A stretch of 54,221 bases of DNA from Prosthecochloris sp. (lineage in GTDB: Bacteria; Bacteroidota; Chlorobiia; Chlorobiales; Chlorobiaceae), in assembly GCA_015482705.2 (NCBI GenBank), contig JADMLA020000020.1, positions 1 through 54,221 of the forward strand, written 5' to 3'. The position numbers were made by a program, and so were the translations under genes. Shown piece after piece: positions 7,701 through 16,667 of this stretch; position 1 is the stretch's first letter; the number at the start of each line of letters is the position of its first letter. Under the pieces are notes generated by a model that searched no databases, had not been told where the DNA came from, and was given only the letters and a program-made list of their open reading frames with translations.

Positions 7701-8195
7701 TCACTTTTTCAGTATTACCCCTAGATCCACCAGAAGGGCCTGCAAATCTTCTTCATGCTCGACCTCATCTTCAAGAATCTGTACCGCGATATTGTATGTC
7801 ACAGGATCTTTCATTCCAATTTCCGCTATAATACTGTTGTAGATTGAAATGGCACATTGTTCACCGGATATGTTCTGCTCGAGAACCATCTCTACAAAAG
7901 GATTTTCCGGCGCTTCGTACCCGCAATTTGTCCACTCAAACCATTGTTTTGGAGATATCAGCGGCGTACCACCAAGCTGTATGATACGATTACTGACCAT
8001 ATCGGCATGGCGCAGTTCATCGGCCGCATGCTGCATGAGCTCGGCAATGACAGCATCCTTCATCGGGCCTTCGACAACCTTGGCTCCTATCCAATACTGA
8101 TAGTAGGCTAGCCATTCATCGGCAAACGCCTTGTTGAGAAGCTCAAGCACACGGTCAAGATGTTCACCGACAATTTCACGGCCTTTGGTTCCCAT
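7701..8195 (-). CDS. Ferritin-like diiron protein, Dps-like/thioferritin type
   Basis: The 164-residue protein is a four-helix bundle of the ferritin superfamily. Diiron ligands appear in NKAFADEWLAYYQYW (Glu27), in ADELRHAD (Glu60, His63), near Glu107 and Glu113, and in EDEVEHEEDLQ (Glu143, His147). Cys91 and Cys114 flank the third helix in a way reminiscent of the bis-cysteine motif of archaeal DpsL (thioferritin), which protects against peroxide and stores iron; this sub-assignment is inference. The start is supported by an AAGGAGG site just upstream on the minus strand. It stands alone between MscS and the epimerase gene. Confidence 0.85.
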   Translation of the reverse strand: MGTKGREIVGEHLDRVLELLNKAFADEWLAYYQYWIGAKVVEGPMKDAVIAELMQHAADELRHADMVSNRIIQLGGTPLISPKQWFEWTNCGYEAPENPFVEMVLEQNISGEQCAISIYNSIIAEIGMKDPVTYNIAVQILEDEVEHEEDLQALLVDLGVILKK

Positions 8196-8292
8196 GTAAT
8201 CCTCCTTTTATTTGTTTACACAGTTAAGAAAAAACATTTAATCCACCGTCATTTTTCACCGGGCACAAACCAGAATACATTGCATTGAAACA

Positions 8293-9231
8293 TCACTTGT
8301 TATGCTCTATTAAATCCGCCAACGCCTCTTGGAGTGAAGGGTGCGCAAAACGGTAACCATGATCATGAAGAAACGAGGGGCTCACCTTCTGCCCCTTGGT
8401 TGCATATTCGGCCCCCTCACCCATAAGAATCTGCAATGCAAATTTTGGAACCTGAAGCAGTGAAGGCCTGGATAAAACAGTCCCCAACGTCTCCGCAAAA
8501 GTCCTCATCGAAACAGACCGAGGACCCACGAGGTTTACCGGTCCGTTATATGAAGCATCCTCCATGGCTTTGCGTATGATTGCAACTTCATCATCGACAT
8601 GAATCCAGGCAATACACTGATCACCTGAACCGACCGGACCACCAAGAAAGAGGTTGAAAGGCAGAAGCATCTGCTGGAGCATCCCCCCTCTGGTCGAGAG
8701 CACAATTCCTGTTCTCAGCAACACCAATCGCACGGTATCGGAAATGTTACTGGCCGCTTTTTCCCAGTCAATACAGATTTTTGCCAGAAAATCATCACCT
8801 GCTGCTGCACTTTCATCCAGATCATCCGTATCATTGCAGCTTTCGAATGCTCCGTAGTATCCTACTGCAGAAGCAGAGAGAAAAACACCTGGTTTTATTT
8901 CGGCAGCCTTGATAGCCGTGACGAGGTTCTTTGTACCAACGACCCTCGAGTTATAGCATTCAACCTTGTGCTCTTCTGTCCATCGACCCTCGAGGAGCGG
9001 CTTACCCGCCAGATGCACAATAGCCTTGGCACCACTGATGTACTCTGTCCACGCCCCTTGTGTTGTATTATAATTCCATGCGGCATAGGCCGCAGCACCC
9101 GGGACTTTTGAAGAAGCGGTTTCAGAAGAGCGCGAAAAAACAACGACCTTTTCACCTTCGGCAATCAACTGATGAGCAAGCTCTGAGCCGATTACTCCTG
9201 TTGCACCGGTGATGACAACATGACCTTCCAT
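8293..9231 (-). CDS. TIGR01777-family NAD(P)-dependent epimerase (YfcH/SulA-like)
   Basis: The 312-residue protein is an extended short-chain dehydrogenase of the TIGR01777/YfcH group. The nucleotide-binding GATGVIGSELAHQL is at residues 8-21, IVHLAGKPLLEGRW near 70-85, and the SASAVGYYG segment with the active-site Tyr near 115-125. The C-terminal part, with GPRSVSMRTFAETLGTVL and QKVSPSFLHDHGYRF, is the DUF1731 tail that defines the group. In cyanobacteria and plants relatives affect cell or plastid division, but the substrate is unknown. It is followed on the same strand, after a 200-base gap, by the glmS 3' end. Confidence 0.9.
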   Translation of the reverse strand: MEGHVVITGATGVIGSELAHQLIAEGEKVVVFSRSSETASSKVPGAAAYAAWNYNTTQGAWTEYISGAKAIVHLAGKPLLEGRWTEEHKVECYNSRVVGTKNLVTAIKAAEIKPGVFLSASAVGYYGAFESCNDTDDLDESAAAGDDFLAKICIDWEKAASNISDTVRLVLLRTGIVLSTRGGMLQQMLLPFNLFLGGPVGSGDQCIAWIHVDDEVAIIRKAMEDASYNGPVNLVGPRSVSMRTFAETLGTVLSRPSLLQVPKFALQILMGEGAEYATKGQKVSPSFLHDHGYRFAHPSLQEALADLIEHNK

Positions 9232-9431
9232 GGTGAACCTCGTTTTTTGAGTGGTTTGAATGCTTAAGGCGTGTATCTATCTGTACTTGTTCACCAACCG
9301 CCGTGCCAGGATAATAATTCCCCGAGAGCACAAACGACCGATTGCCAGCAGCCATCAACCGGATCCATCGGGCTCAACGAAGCAGTATAAGGTTTGCGAC
9401 AACCGGTCTTACCACTCGTTTCTCGCGATAG

Positions 9432-11276
9432 CTATTCCACCGTTACCGATTTGGCAAGATTTCTCGGCCGATCGACGTTACAGCCTCTCAAGGTTGCAAT
9501 ATGGTAGGCCAGAAGCTGCAATGGAATAACGGAAAGCAGTGGAGTCACGGGTCCTGATGCAGCCGGAATATAAATAACGTGATCCGCGAGCCTTGTTATC
9601 TCGTGATCTCCTTCGTTGGCGATAGCGATGACCTTCCCTTTACGGCTCCTGACTTCTTCGATGTTGCTCAGCACTTTGGCATAGGAGTTATCACGGGTTG
9701 CGATAAAAATAACCGGCATATCCTCGTCAATGAGAGCTATGGGACCATGTTTCATTTCCGCAGCTGGATACCCCTCGGCATGAATGTAGGAGATTTCCTT
9801 TAGCTTTAGCGCTCCTTCGAGCGCGACAGGGAAATTGTAGCCCCGTCCAAGGTAGAGGAAGTTCCGTGCCTCCTTGTAGCTGTTTGCAATCTCGAGAATA
9901 AGATCATTGTGCTCGAGAATTCTCGCCACTTTTTGAGGTACTTTTCCAAGATCTTTCAGATACAACTTGATCTCGTCACGGGACATGGTACGCCCCTTGC
10001 TCAGTGTCAATGCAAGAAGATAAAGCACGGTGACCTGGGCGGTAAACGCTTTGGTCGAGGCCACACCGACCTCGGGACCAGCATGAGTGTAAATGCCGCA
10101 AAGCGTTTCACGAGCGATTGTCGAGCCGACAACATTGCAGATCCCCATGACCAGAGCACCTTTTTCTCTTGCAAGACGTAAAGCTGCAAGGGTATCTGCC
10201 GTTTCACCGGACTGTGAAATGACAATCACGACATCGTCCTTGGTTATCACCGGATTACGGTAACGAAACTCTGAAGCGTAATCAACCTCGACAGGAATCC
10301 TTGCAAATTCCTCGATAAGGTATTCCCCGATCAAACCGGCATGCCAACTTGTTCCGCATGCACAGATAATAACCCTGCTCGAAAGCTTGAGGCGATCGAG
10401 ATAATCCTCGATGCCGCCAAGGTGGACTTGGCCCTCTTCAATCCTGACACGTCCCCGCATAACATCCTGAAGAACCGTAGGCTGCTCGAAAATTTCTTTG
10501 AGCATGAAGTGTTCGAACCCCCCTTTTTCTATCTCGGCAAGTTCGAAATCAAGCTCACTGACATGCTTTTCCCGAGCAATATTCTCGATGGTTTTGATGA
10601 TGTAGCCGTCTTTTGAAACAACCGCCATTTCACCATCTGAAAGATAGATCACCTTTTTGGTATGCTCCACGATCGGAGCGGCATCGGATGCAATAAAATA
10701 TTCTCCATCGCCTATACCGATCACCAGCGGGCTTCCTTTGCGGGCAACAACAATTTTATCGGGCTCTCTCTCTGAAATAATGCATAAACCGTAAGCGCCC
10801 TCTACATGATAGAGCGCTGAACGAACAGCTGCTTCCAGCCCCATGTCCGGATTTCCAGTCCATATGTTATCGATAAGATGAACAAGCACTTCGGAATCGG
10901 TATCACTGCCAAACTGATACCCTTTAGAAATCAATTCTTTTTTGATAGAAGAATAGTTTTCGATAATGCCGTTATGAATCAACGCCATACTGCCATCGGA
11001 GCTCAAATGGGGATGAGCATTGCGATCACTCGGATCACCGTGGGTTGCCCAGCGTGTATGACCTATACCGAGGGTCGCCCCCTGCAGGGAATGATTCGAA
11101 TCGGAGAGCGCCTCTTTGAGCTTACTGACGCTCCCTTTTTGTTTATGAACCCAAAGGCCGCCGTTAAGAACAGCAACCCCCGCAGAATCGTATCCGCGGT
11201 ACTCGAGACGCTGCAGACCGTTCACCAGAAGTTCCGCAGCATCTTTTGAACCAATGTAACCAACTATTCCACACAT
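9432..11276 (-). CDS. glmS: Glutamine--fructose-6-phosphate aminotransferase
   Basis: GlmS makes glucosamine-6-phosphate from fructose-6-phosphate and glutamine, the first step toward peptidoglycan and LPS amino sugars. The 614-residue protein starts MCGIVGYIG, with Cys2 becoming the N-terminal nucleophile of the glutaminase domain. GHTRWATHGDPSDRNAHPH and the GIIENYSSIKKEL region follow. Two SIS isomerase domains occupy about residues 290-430 and 460-600 (ACGTSWHAGLIGEYLIEE, ISQSGETADTLAALR, EGALKLKEISYIHAE). It ends with the conserved DRPRNLAKSVTVE. Length and motifs are complete. A short palindrome (gagac-ctcga-gtctc, 11293-11307) lies in the leader; I see no glmS ribozyme. Confidence 0.98.
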   Translation of the reverse strand: MCGIVGYIGSKDAAELLVNGLQRLEYRGYDSAGVAVLNGGLWVHKQKGSVSKLKEALSDSNHSLQGATLGIGHTRWATHGDPSDRNAHPHLSSDGSMALIHNGIIENYSSIKKELISKGYQFGSDTDSEVLVHLIDNIWTGNPDMGLEAAVRSALYHVEGAYGLCIISEREPDKIVVARKGSPLVIGIGDGEYFIASDAAPIVEHTKKVIYLSDGEMAVVSKDGYIIKTIENIAREKHVSELDFELAEIEKGGFEHFMLKEIFEQPTVLQDVMRGRVRIEEGQVHLGGIEDYLDRLKLSSRVIICACGTSWHAGLIGEYLIEEFARIPVEVDYASEFRYRNPVITKDDVVIVISQSGETADTLAALRLAREKGALVMGICNVVGSTIARETLCGIYTHAGPEVGVASTKAFTAQVTVLYLLALTLSKGRTMSRDEIKLYLKDLGKVPQKVARILEHNDLILEIANSYKEARNFLYLGRGYNFPVALEGALKLKEISYIHAEGYPAAEMKHGPIALIDEDMPVIFIATRDNSYAKVLSNIEEVRSRKGKVIAIANEGDHEITRLADHVIYIPAASGPVTPLLSVIPLQLLAYHIATLRGCNVDRPRNLAKSVTVE

Positions 11277-11355
11277 AAATCCAGGGTTTGTAGAGACCTC
11301 GAGTCTCGGTTGGGGGAGGATTATATCCGATACCGGTTAGTATACAAAAACCTGC

Positions 11356-12192
11356 TCAAAAAATACTCTGCATTTCATTATGCAATCGTGCGGCTTTCAT
11401 GCTCACCGCATTTTCAAACGATTCGATTGAATCAAAGTTACCTTCAGGGTAAATAACCCCCCTGCTGACGTTAATAAGCGCTGCCTGGCTGTTTTCATCC
11501 ACCCCGAATGCAGCAGACTCCTGTAACGACCCGCCCTGGGCACCAACACCGGGAATCAGGAAAAACAGCCCCGGCGCAGTTTTACGAATCTCTCTGAGCT
11601 GACTGCTTTTCGTAGCACCCACCACGACACCCGCATTACCGTTCCGTTCCCATCCCTGGACTTTCGAAAGAACAGCCTGGTAGAGTGAGGCTCCCGACTG
11701 CAACTGCTGCTCTTCAAAATCAGCAGAACCGGGATTCGAGGTCAGGCAAAGCACGAAAATCAGTTTCTGGTCATATTCAAAAAAAGGGTCGAGTGAATCC
11801 TCCCCCATATAGGGAGCGACCGTTAACGAATCGAAACCCCAGTGGTCGAAAAAAGCTTCGGCATATTTCCTGCTGGTATTGCCGATATCAGCGCGTTTTG
11901 CATCGGCAATGGAAAGGCTCTCGGGAGGTAGATTTTCCAATGTACTCTGCATATCGAGAATACCGTCGATTCCTCTCGACTCATAAAAAGCCATATTGAC
12001 TTTATACGCTACAGCGTGCTCCCTGGTAGCCCTTATGACAGCGCGGTTGAACTCGAGGACAGGCCGTTGCATTCTATGGAATAATTCCGGAATTTTGCCG
12101 GGATCGCTGTCAAGGCCGACACACAGCAAAGATTTCTTCGACGAAATCTGTTCATTAACCTTGCTTCTCGCTGCATTCATGGATATATTCAT
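11356..12192 (-). CDS. pyrF: Orotidine 5'-phosphate decarboxylase, type 2
   Basis: This 278-residue enzyme catalyses the last step of UMP synthesis, decarboxylating OMP. The catalytic signature is IADAKRADIGNTSRKYAEAFF, containing the D-x-K-R-x-D-I core of the longer type 2 family (about 270-280 residues, as in actinobacteria and Bacteroidetes/Chlorobi). The opening LLCVGLDSDPGKIP and the phosphate-binding VGATKSSQLREIRKTAPG and IPGVGAQGG segments are also present. A second Met at codon 5 is an alternative start. The gene follows glmS in orientation but is separated by about 80 bases, and is divergent from ftsH. Confidence 0.96.
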   Translation of the reverse strand: MNISMNAARSKVNEQISSKKSLLCVGLDSDPGKIPELFHRMQRPVLEFNRAVIRATREHAVAYKVNMAFYESRGIDGILDMQSTLENLPPESLSIADAKRADIGNTSRKYAEAFFDHWGFDSLTVAPYMGEDSLDPFFEYDQKLIFVLCLTSNPGSADFEEQQLQSGASLYQAVLSKVQGWERNGNAGVVVGATKSSQLREIRKTAPGLFFLIPGVGAQGGSLQESAAFGVDENSQAALINVSRGVIYPEGNFDSIESFENAVSMKAARLHNEMQSIF

Positions 12193-12427
12193 AGCTTTTA
12201 CTTATTGGACATGATGTATTGGAAACCTTTCCCGTTTCGCTGATCTATCTAAGCAATAGAGAGCAAAAATACAAACAGGCAAAACCCTCGCCAAAGGAGG
12301 GGATGTTTCAGGGCTCAGAAACTTATTAAGCTTCTGAAGCATTGAAGCTATGTTTGATAATCCGGGTTCAATACTGTTTTTCTTACTGTTAGCAATTGAA
12401 CATACTTGTAACTTCTTTAAAGAATAG

Positions 12428-14515
12428 ATGCCAAACAATCTTTTTAAACCGCAGAATCCTTATAAAAACGATCCTGAGAACAACGAAAAAAAACCGAAAT
12501 TCTCGCTGGTTTACTATATCGTTATCGTACTTATCCTTATCGGACTGCAACTTGCGTTCTTCTGGTCCGGCACCAGTGAGGAAATCACTTACAGTACGTT
12601 CCGCAAGTATATAGAAGAAAATAAGATAGAATCGGTTAAAATTGCTCCTGAACGCATTTATGTAAATCTGAAACCGGGAGTAACCTCAACAACCGGTACG
12701 AATGGGAACAATAATGATCCAGGCTCCATTTTTCCCGGCACATCGTCCGAATCCAGAGAGGTATATGTTGTTCCTGTAAGAGACGAAGAACTCATCCAGC
12801 TCCTCGAGACGAAAGGAATCCGCTACCAGGGTATACCGGGCAACACATGGATCGGGGAATTGCTGCAATGGGTTCTGCCATTTGCATTGCTCATCGGAAT
12901 CTACTTTTTCGTTTTTCGCCGTCTTGGCGGACCGGGATCGCAGTTCATGAATATCAGCAAAAACAAGGCGGCTCTCTACGAAAACCTTGATGAACATACA
13001 CGAATCACCTTCAAAGACGTTGCAGGGCTTGACGAAGCAAAAGCCGAAGTTATGGAGGTGGTGGATTTTCTCAAAGACCCAAAAAAATATACCAAACTTG
13101 GAGGCAAACTACCCAAAGGGGTTCTGCTCGTAGGCCCTCCAGGTACAGGTAAAACGCTTCTCGCAAAAGCCGTTGCCGGTGAAGCTGACGTTCCGTTTTT
13201 CAGCATCAGCGGTTCGGATTTTGTGGAAATGTTTGTCGGCGTTGGCGCTGCTCGTGTCCGCGATCTTTTCCGCCAGGCAAAGGAAAAAGCGCCCTGTATC
13301 ATCTTTATCGATGAAATTGATGCCGTAGGACGAAGCCGGGGTAAAGGCATGATGATGGGGGCCAACGATGAACGAGAGAATACCCTGAACCAGTTACTGG
13401 TTGAAATGGATGGTTTCGCAACCGACAAGGGCGTCATCCTCATGGCAGCGACCAACCGGCCGGATGTATTGGATAACGCTCTACTCCGTCCGGGAAGATT
13501 CGATCGCCAGATCATGGTAGACAAACCGGATCAGAAAGGCCGTATCGACACGTTCAGGGTCCACACAAAACAACTCTCTCTTTCGCCTGACGTCAATCTC
13601 AAGGTGCTGGCCTCGCAGACTCCGGGATTTGCGGGAGCAGAAATAGCCAATGCTGCCAACGAAGCTGCCCTGCTTGCATCGAGGAGAGGAAAACAAAGCA
13701 TCGAGATGAAAGATTTCGAAGATGCTATCGAACGTGTCGTTGCCGGACTGGAAAAAAAGAACAAGGTTATCAACCCGCAAGAAAAGAAGGTCGTGGCCTA
13801 TCACGAGTCTGGTCATGCGATCATCAGCTGGATGATGGCGGAAAACGATGCAGTCCAGAAAATATCCATCGTCCCCCGAGGTATGAGTGCTCTGGGGTAT
13901 ACGATGAATCTGCCTCTTGAAGACCGCTACCTCATGACAAAGAACGAGCTTTTTTCGCGAATCTGTGGCCTGCTCGGTGGAAGAATCGCAGAAGAAATCA
14001 TCTTTGAAGAAATTTCAACCGGCGCTCAGAACGATTTGGAAAAAGTCACCGAAATAGCCTATAACATGGTTGTCGTTTACGGCATGAGTGAAAAGCTGGG
14101 CAACATATCCTATTTCGAAAGCAACAATCCCTATTACGGTGGGCCTGGTGTTGACAAGAAATATAGTGAACACACCGCTCGCCTTATCGACGAAGAGGTT
14201 CACTCGATCATCGATAATGCACAGCAGCGGGTTCGTGAGATACTGACCGAAAACCGCGATAAGCTTGAACTTCTTGCAAAGGAACTGCTTGACAAGGAAG
14301 TGCTCCATTACTGCAAAATCGAAGAGATTCTTGGCAAGAGACCGGCAGGTAACTCGTTCCACGACTTGACCCATGAGTGTGGAGACAAGGCCGTGCAGGA
14401 GAAAGAGGAAAAGAACACCAACAACGGCAAACAAGTTGTCGACGCAGACGAGCTCCGCACCCTTGAAGAAGCTGTTGAAAAAATAAGGCAAAACAAAAGC
14501 TCAGGGGAAAACTGA
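12428..14515 (+). CDS. ftsH: ATP-dependent zinc metalloprotease FtsH
   Basis: FtsH is a membrane-anchored AAA+ protease that degrades unassembled membrane proteins and short-lived regulators. The 695-residue protein has a hydrophilic N-terminal extension (residues 1-24), TM1 at about 25-46, a periplasmic domain, TM2 at about 145-163, the AAA module with Walker A GPPGTGKT (236-243) and Walker B IIFIDEID, the second region of homology ATNRPDVLDNALLRPGRFDR, and the zinc protease motif HESGH (459-463). The tail is charged and probably disordered. The extension and Asn/Gly-rich periplasmic loop resemble Bacteroidetes/Chlorobi forms. It is divergent from pyrF and monocistronic or followed by the acylphosphatase gene. 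Confidence 0.98.
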   Translation: MPNNLFKPQNPYKNDPENNEKKPKFSLVYYIVIVLILIGLQLAFFWSGTSEEITYSTFRKYIEENKIESVKIAPERIYVNLKPGVTSTTGTNGNNNDPGSIFPGTSSESREVYVVPVRDEELIQLLETKGIRYQGIPGNTWIGELLQWVLPFALLIGIYFFVFRRLGGPGSQFMNISKNKAALYENLDEHTRITFKDVAGLDEAKAEVMEVVDFLKDPKKYTKLGGKLPKGVLLVGPPGTGKTLLAKAVAGEADVPFFSISGSDFVEMFVGVGAARVRDLFRQAKEKAPCIIFIDEIDAVGRSRGKGMMMGANDERENTLNQLLVEMDGFATDKGVILMAATNRPDVLDNALLRPGRFDRQIMVDKPDQKGRIDTFRVHTKQLSLSPDVNLKVLASQTPGFAGAEIANAANEAALLASRRGKQSIEMKDFEDAIERVVAGLEKKNKVINPQEKKVVAYHESGHAIISWMMAENDAVQKISIVPRGMSALGYTMNLPLEDRYLMTKNELFSRICGLLGGRIAEEIIFEEISTGAQNDLEKVTEIAYNMVVVYGMSEKLGNISYFESNNPYYGGPGVDKKYSEHTARLIDEEVHSIIDNAQQRVREILTENRDKLELLAKELLDKEVLHYCKIEEILGKRPAGNSFHDLTHECGDKAVQEKEEKNTNNGKQVVDADELRTLEEAVEKIRQNKSSGEN

Positions 14516-14545
14516 TCGATATCTTTTCTGTCATTTACCGTGCCT

Positions 14546-14572
14546 CCCGTGAGAAGCCTCGATTTCTCAGGG
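14546..14572 (+). terminator. Hairpin after ftsH, possible terminator
   Basis: The stem ccc-(g)-tgagaa (14546-14555) pairs with ttctca-ggg (14564-14572) around an 8-base loop, with one bulged base. It lies 30 bases after the ftsH stop codon but no T-run follows, so termination is uncertain; it could also stabilise the 3' end or attenuate entry into the acylphosphatase gene. Confidence 0.35.
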
Positions 14573-14618
14573 CAGCATGGGCTCAATACCGCATGACAGA
14601 CACGGAGTAACAGTAACA

Positions 14619-14894
14619 ATGGAAAAACGCGTTCTCATAAGGGTATATGGTCTGGTGCAGGGAGTAGGTTTCAGAATGTTTGTAGAGCGTTCAGCCTCTC
14701 GCCTGGGATTGAGCGGATGGGTAAGGAATATGCCAGACGGAACTGTTCAAATTGACGTACAAGGCCCTGTTGGGCTGGTCGAAGAACTCCTCGATGATGC
14801 GAAGATCGGACCACCAGCATCAAAAGTATCCTCGCTGGATGTGGTTGAAAAGCAACCAGATTGTACTCGGAACAGTTTCGATGTTTTGATATAA
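14619..14894 (+). CDS. acyP: Acylphosphatase
   Basis: From the ATG at 14619 the protein is 91 residues, the normal length for acylphosphatase, which hydrolyses carboxyl-phosphate bonds such as in acetyl phosphate or 1,3-bisphosphoglycerate. The signature VYGLVQGVGFRMFVERSA (residues 9-26) contains the catalytic Arg, and GLSGWVRNMPDGTVQI contains the catalytic Asn. The 14-codon upstream extension of the frame has no family support. It is probably transcribed from its own promoter or with ftsH; the ftsH stop is 104 bases upstream. Confidence 0.95.
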   Translation: MEKRVLIRVYGLVQGVGFRMFVERSASRLGLSGWVRNMPDGTVQIDVQGPVGLVEELLDDAKIGPPASKVSSLDVVEKQPDCTRNSFDVLI

Positions 14895-15189
14895 ATGGGC
14901 CTGTTTATCGACAATCTCCTTTGTTGCAAAACCCGATCACCTCGTCAGACAGATAGCCAATGCCTATCCACCACACACTCAGCTTGCCGATAGCGTCTAT
15001 GACTGTTTCTTGCTGAACCGCCGTAACAAAAAAGACAAACCGCGCAGAAAACCCTATGCCACCGAAAAAGGCAATGTTAACCGATAGGAATAGTTAGAGA
15101 ACAACCCGGGGCATGAAAGAGACACAGTGTAGTCCTCAGATATTCGGATACTGTTGGAATATATACTGGCCCGAGCTGGGGAAGAAGAG
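14895..15189. other. Gap with a coding-like frame lacking a start
   Basis: Between the acylphosphatase gene and the tRNA a plus-strand frame is open from 14890 to a TAG at 15085-15087, 65 codons. Its composition is protein-like (segments LVRQIANAYPPHTQLADSVY and LLNRRNKKDKPRRKPYATEK) but no ATG, GTG or TTG lies in its first half. I recognise no family. It may be the 3' remnant of a lost gene, or chance. Confidence 0.3.
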
Positions 15190-15263
15190 TGGGTCCCGAG
15201 GGAGTCGAACCCCCGACCTACTGGGTGTAAACCAGTCGCTCTAACCAACTGAGCTAGAGACCC
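15190..15263 (-). tRNA. tRNA-Val (anticodon TAC)
   Basis: The minus strand folds into a complete cloverleaf. Acceptor arms are GGGTCTC and GGGACCC, with T-G wobble, and discriminator A. The D-arm region is TAGCTCAGTTGGTTAGAGC, the anticodon stem ACTGG/CCAGT encloses the loop TTTACAC (anticodon TAC), and the T-arm is TCGGGGGTTCGACTCCC. The 3' CCA is not encoded. It sits between the acylphosphatase and dxr genes, antisense to both. Confidence 0.97.
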
Positions 15264-15418
15264 ATACCAAAGGGACGATAGTATACGACTTTTTTATTCA
15301 AGGTCAAAACATTTTTATAAAACAAAGGCTTCGCGCAAACCTGAAAATTTGTAACCCGTCTTGAAAAAGTATAAATTCAGGCCGGAATACCCGTGATTTA
15401 AAGCAATTTTCCAACACC

Positions 15419-16567
15419 ATGAAATCATTATCCATCCTCGGCAGTACAGGCTCTATCGGCTTGAGCACACTTGATGTCGTCCGGCAGCATCCTGAAAAAT
15501 TCAACGTGGCAGGCCTTGCCGAAGGCCACGACGTTACCCTGCTTGCAGAGCAGATCAAGGAGTTCAAACCAGGCATTGTTTCTGTCAGGGATGAAGAATC
15601 GGCAGGGCAACTGCAAAAACTGCTTGGTTCCGACAAGCCAGAAATACACTGGGGAATAGAAGGTGCTGCAGCGGTAGGTGCGGCAGAAGGTTCAGAGATG
15701 GTCGTATCGGCAATCGTCGGTGCTGCCGGCCTAGTTCCAACCGTCAGCGCAATACAAGCCGGCAAAGATATCGCATTGGCCAACAAGGAAACGTTGGTTG
15801 TCGCCGGACAGCTTGTTTCTGATCTGGTAAAACAACACAATGTCACTCTTCTCCCGGTAGATAGTGAACATTCCGCAATCTTCCAATCGCTTGCCGGACA
15901 CAGGACAGAAGATATTGAACGTATTATTCTGACCGCATCGGGAGGACCGTTCAGACAAACCTCCGCAAAGGAACTGCAAGATGTAGGTCCTGAAAAAGCT
16001 CTGAAGCATCCACAGTGGTCCATGGGAGCAAAAATAACCATCGATTCCGCCACGTTGATGAACAAAGGGCTCGAAGTTATCGAGGCTCACTGGCTATTCG
16101 ACATGCCTGTAGAAAAAATAGGTGTGGTGGTTCATCCGCAGAGCATCATTCACTCGATGGTGGAATACATAGACGGTTGTGTCATGGCACAGCTTGGAGC
16201 ACCGGATATGCGGGCACCCATAGCCTATGCAATTTCCTGGCCCGAACGGTGTGAAAGCGGTATCAAAAAGCTCGATTTGACTCAGGTGGGGACGCTCACG
16301 TTCGAACAACCGGACATGGAACGTTTTCCCGCACTTCGTCTTGCATTCGAAGCGTTGAAAGCCGGTCAGACATTTCCGGCTGTACTCAATGCGGCAAATG
16401 AAGTTGCTGTAGCCGCATTTCTCGGCAAGAAAATAGGATTTTCCGACATACCTGCAATTGTCGACAAAACAATGCAGGAACATGATGCCTATACTCCATC
16501 CTCTCTCGATGAGTATCTGGCTGCCGACAAATGGGCTCGCGACAAGGCGGTAGCGATGACAGCATAG
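15419..16567 (+). CDS. dxr: 1-deoxy-D-xylulose 5-phosphate reductoisomerase
   Basis: Dxr (IspC) converts DXP to MEP with NADPH, the first committed step of the non-mevalonate isoprenoid pathway, which feeds quinones, carotenoids and chlorophyll side chains. The 382-residue protein has the NADPH-binding GSTGSIGLSTLDVV at residues 7-20, the ALANKETLVVAG motif, the metal and substrate site LLPVDSEHSAIFQSL, the flexible loop HPQWSMGAKITIDSATLMNK, and the C-terminal ALNAANE-like VLNAANEVAVAAFL. Length is typical. It starts a plus-strand run with rseP and prfA; the dxr-rseP neighbourhood is common in bacteria. Confidence 0.98.
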   Translation: MKSLSILGSTGSIGLSTLDVVRQHPEKFNVAGLAEGHDVTLLAEQIKEFKPGIVSVRDEESAGQLQKLLGSDKPEIHWGIEGAAAVGAAEGSEMVVSAIVGAAGLVPTVSAIQAGKDIALANKETLVVAGQLVSDLVKQHNVTLLPVDSEHSAIFQSLAGHRTEDIERIILTASGGPFRQTSAKELQDVGPEKALKHPQWSMGAKITIDSATLMNKGLEVIEAHWLFDMPVEKIGVVVHPQSIIHSMVEYIDGCVMAQLGAPDMRAPIAYAISWPERCESGIKKLDLTQVGTLTFEQPDMERFPALRLAFEALKAGQTFPAVLNAANEVAVAAFLGKKIGFSDIPAIVDKTMQEHDAYTPSSLDEYLAADKWARDKAVAMTA

Positions 16568-16667
16568 CTTTTTTGTAATTATATAACGATAATATGAATC
16601 GGCATTCCAAAACCACCGTTATGAACGGCTTGTGGAATAGCCAGTCTTGAAGGAAACAAATCAGATC

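Noticed and set aside
11293..11307. Palindrome in the glmS leader as a glmS ribozyme or riboswitch
   Set aside because: Only a 5-base stem is present; none of the conserved pseudoknot core of the ribozyme is visible.
12976..13524. 182-codon minus-strand frame
   Set aside because: Antisense shadow of the conserved AAA region of ftsH.
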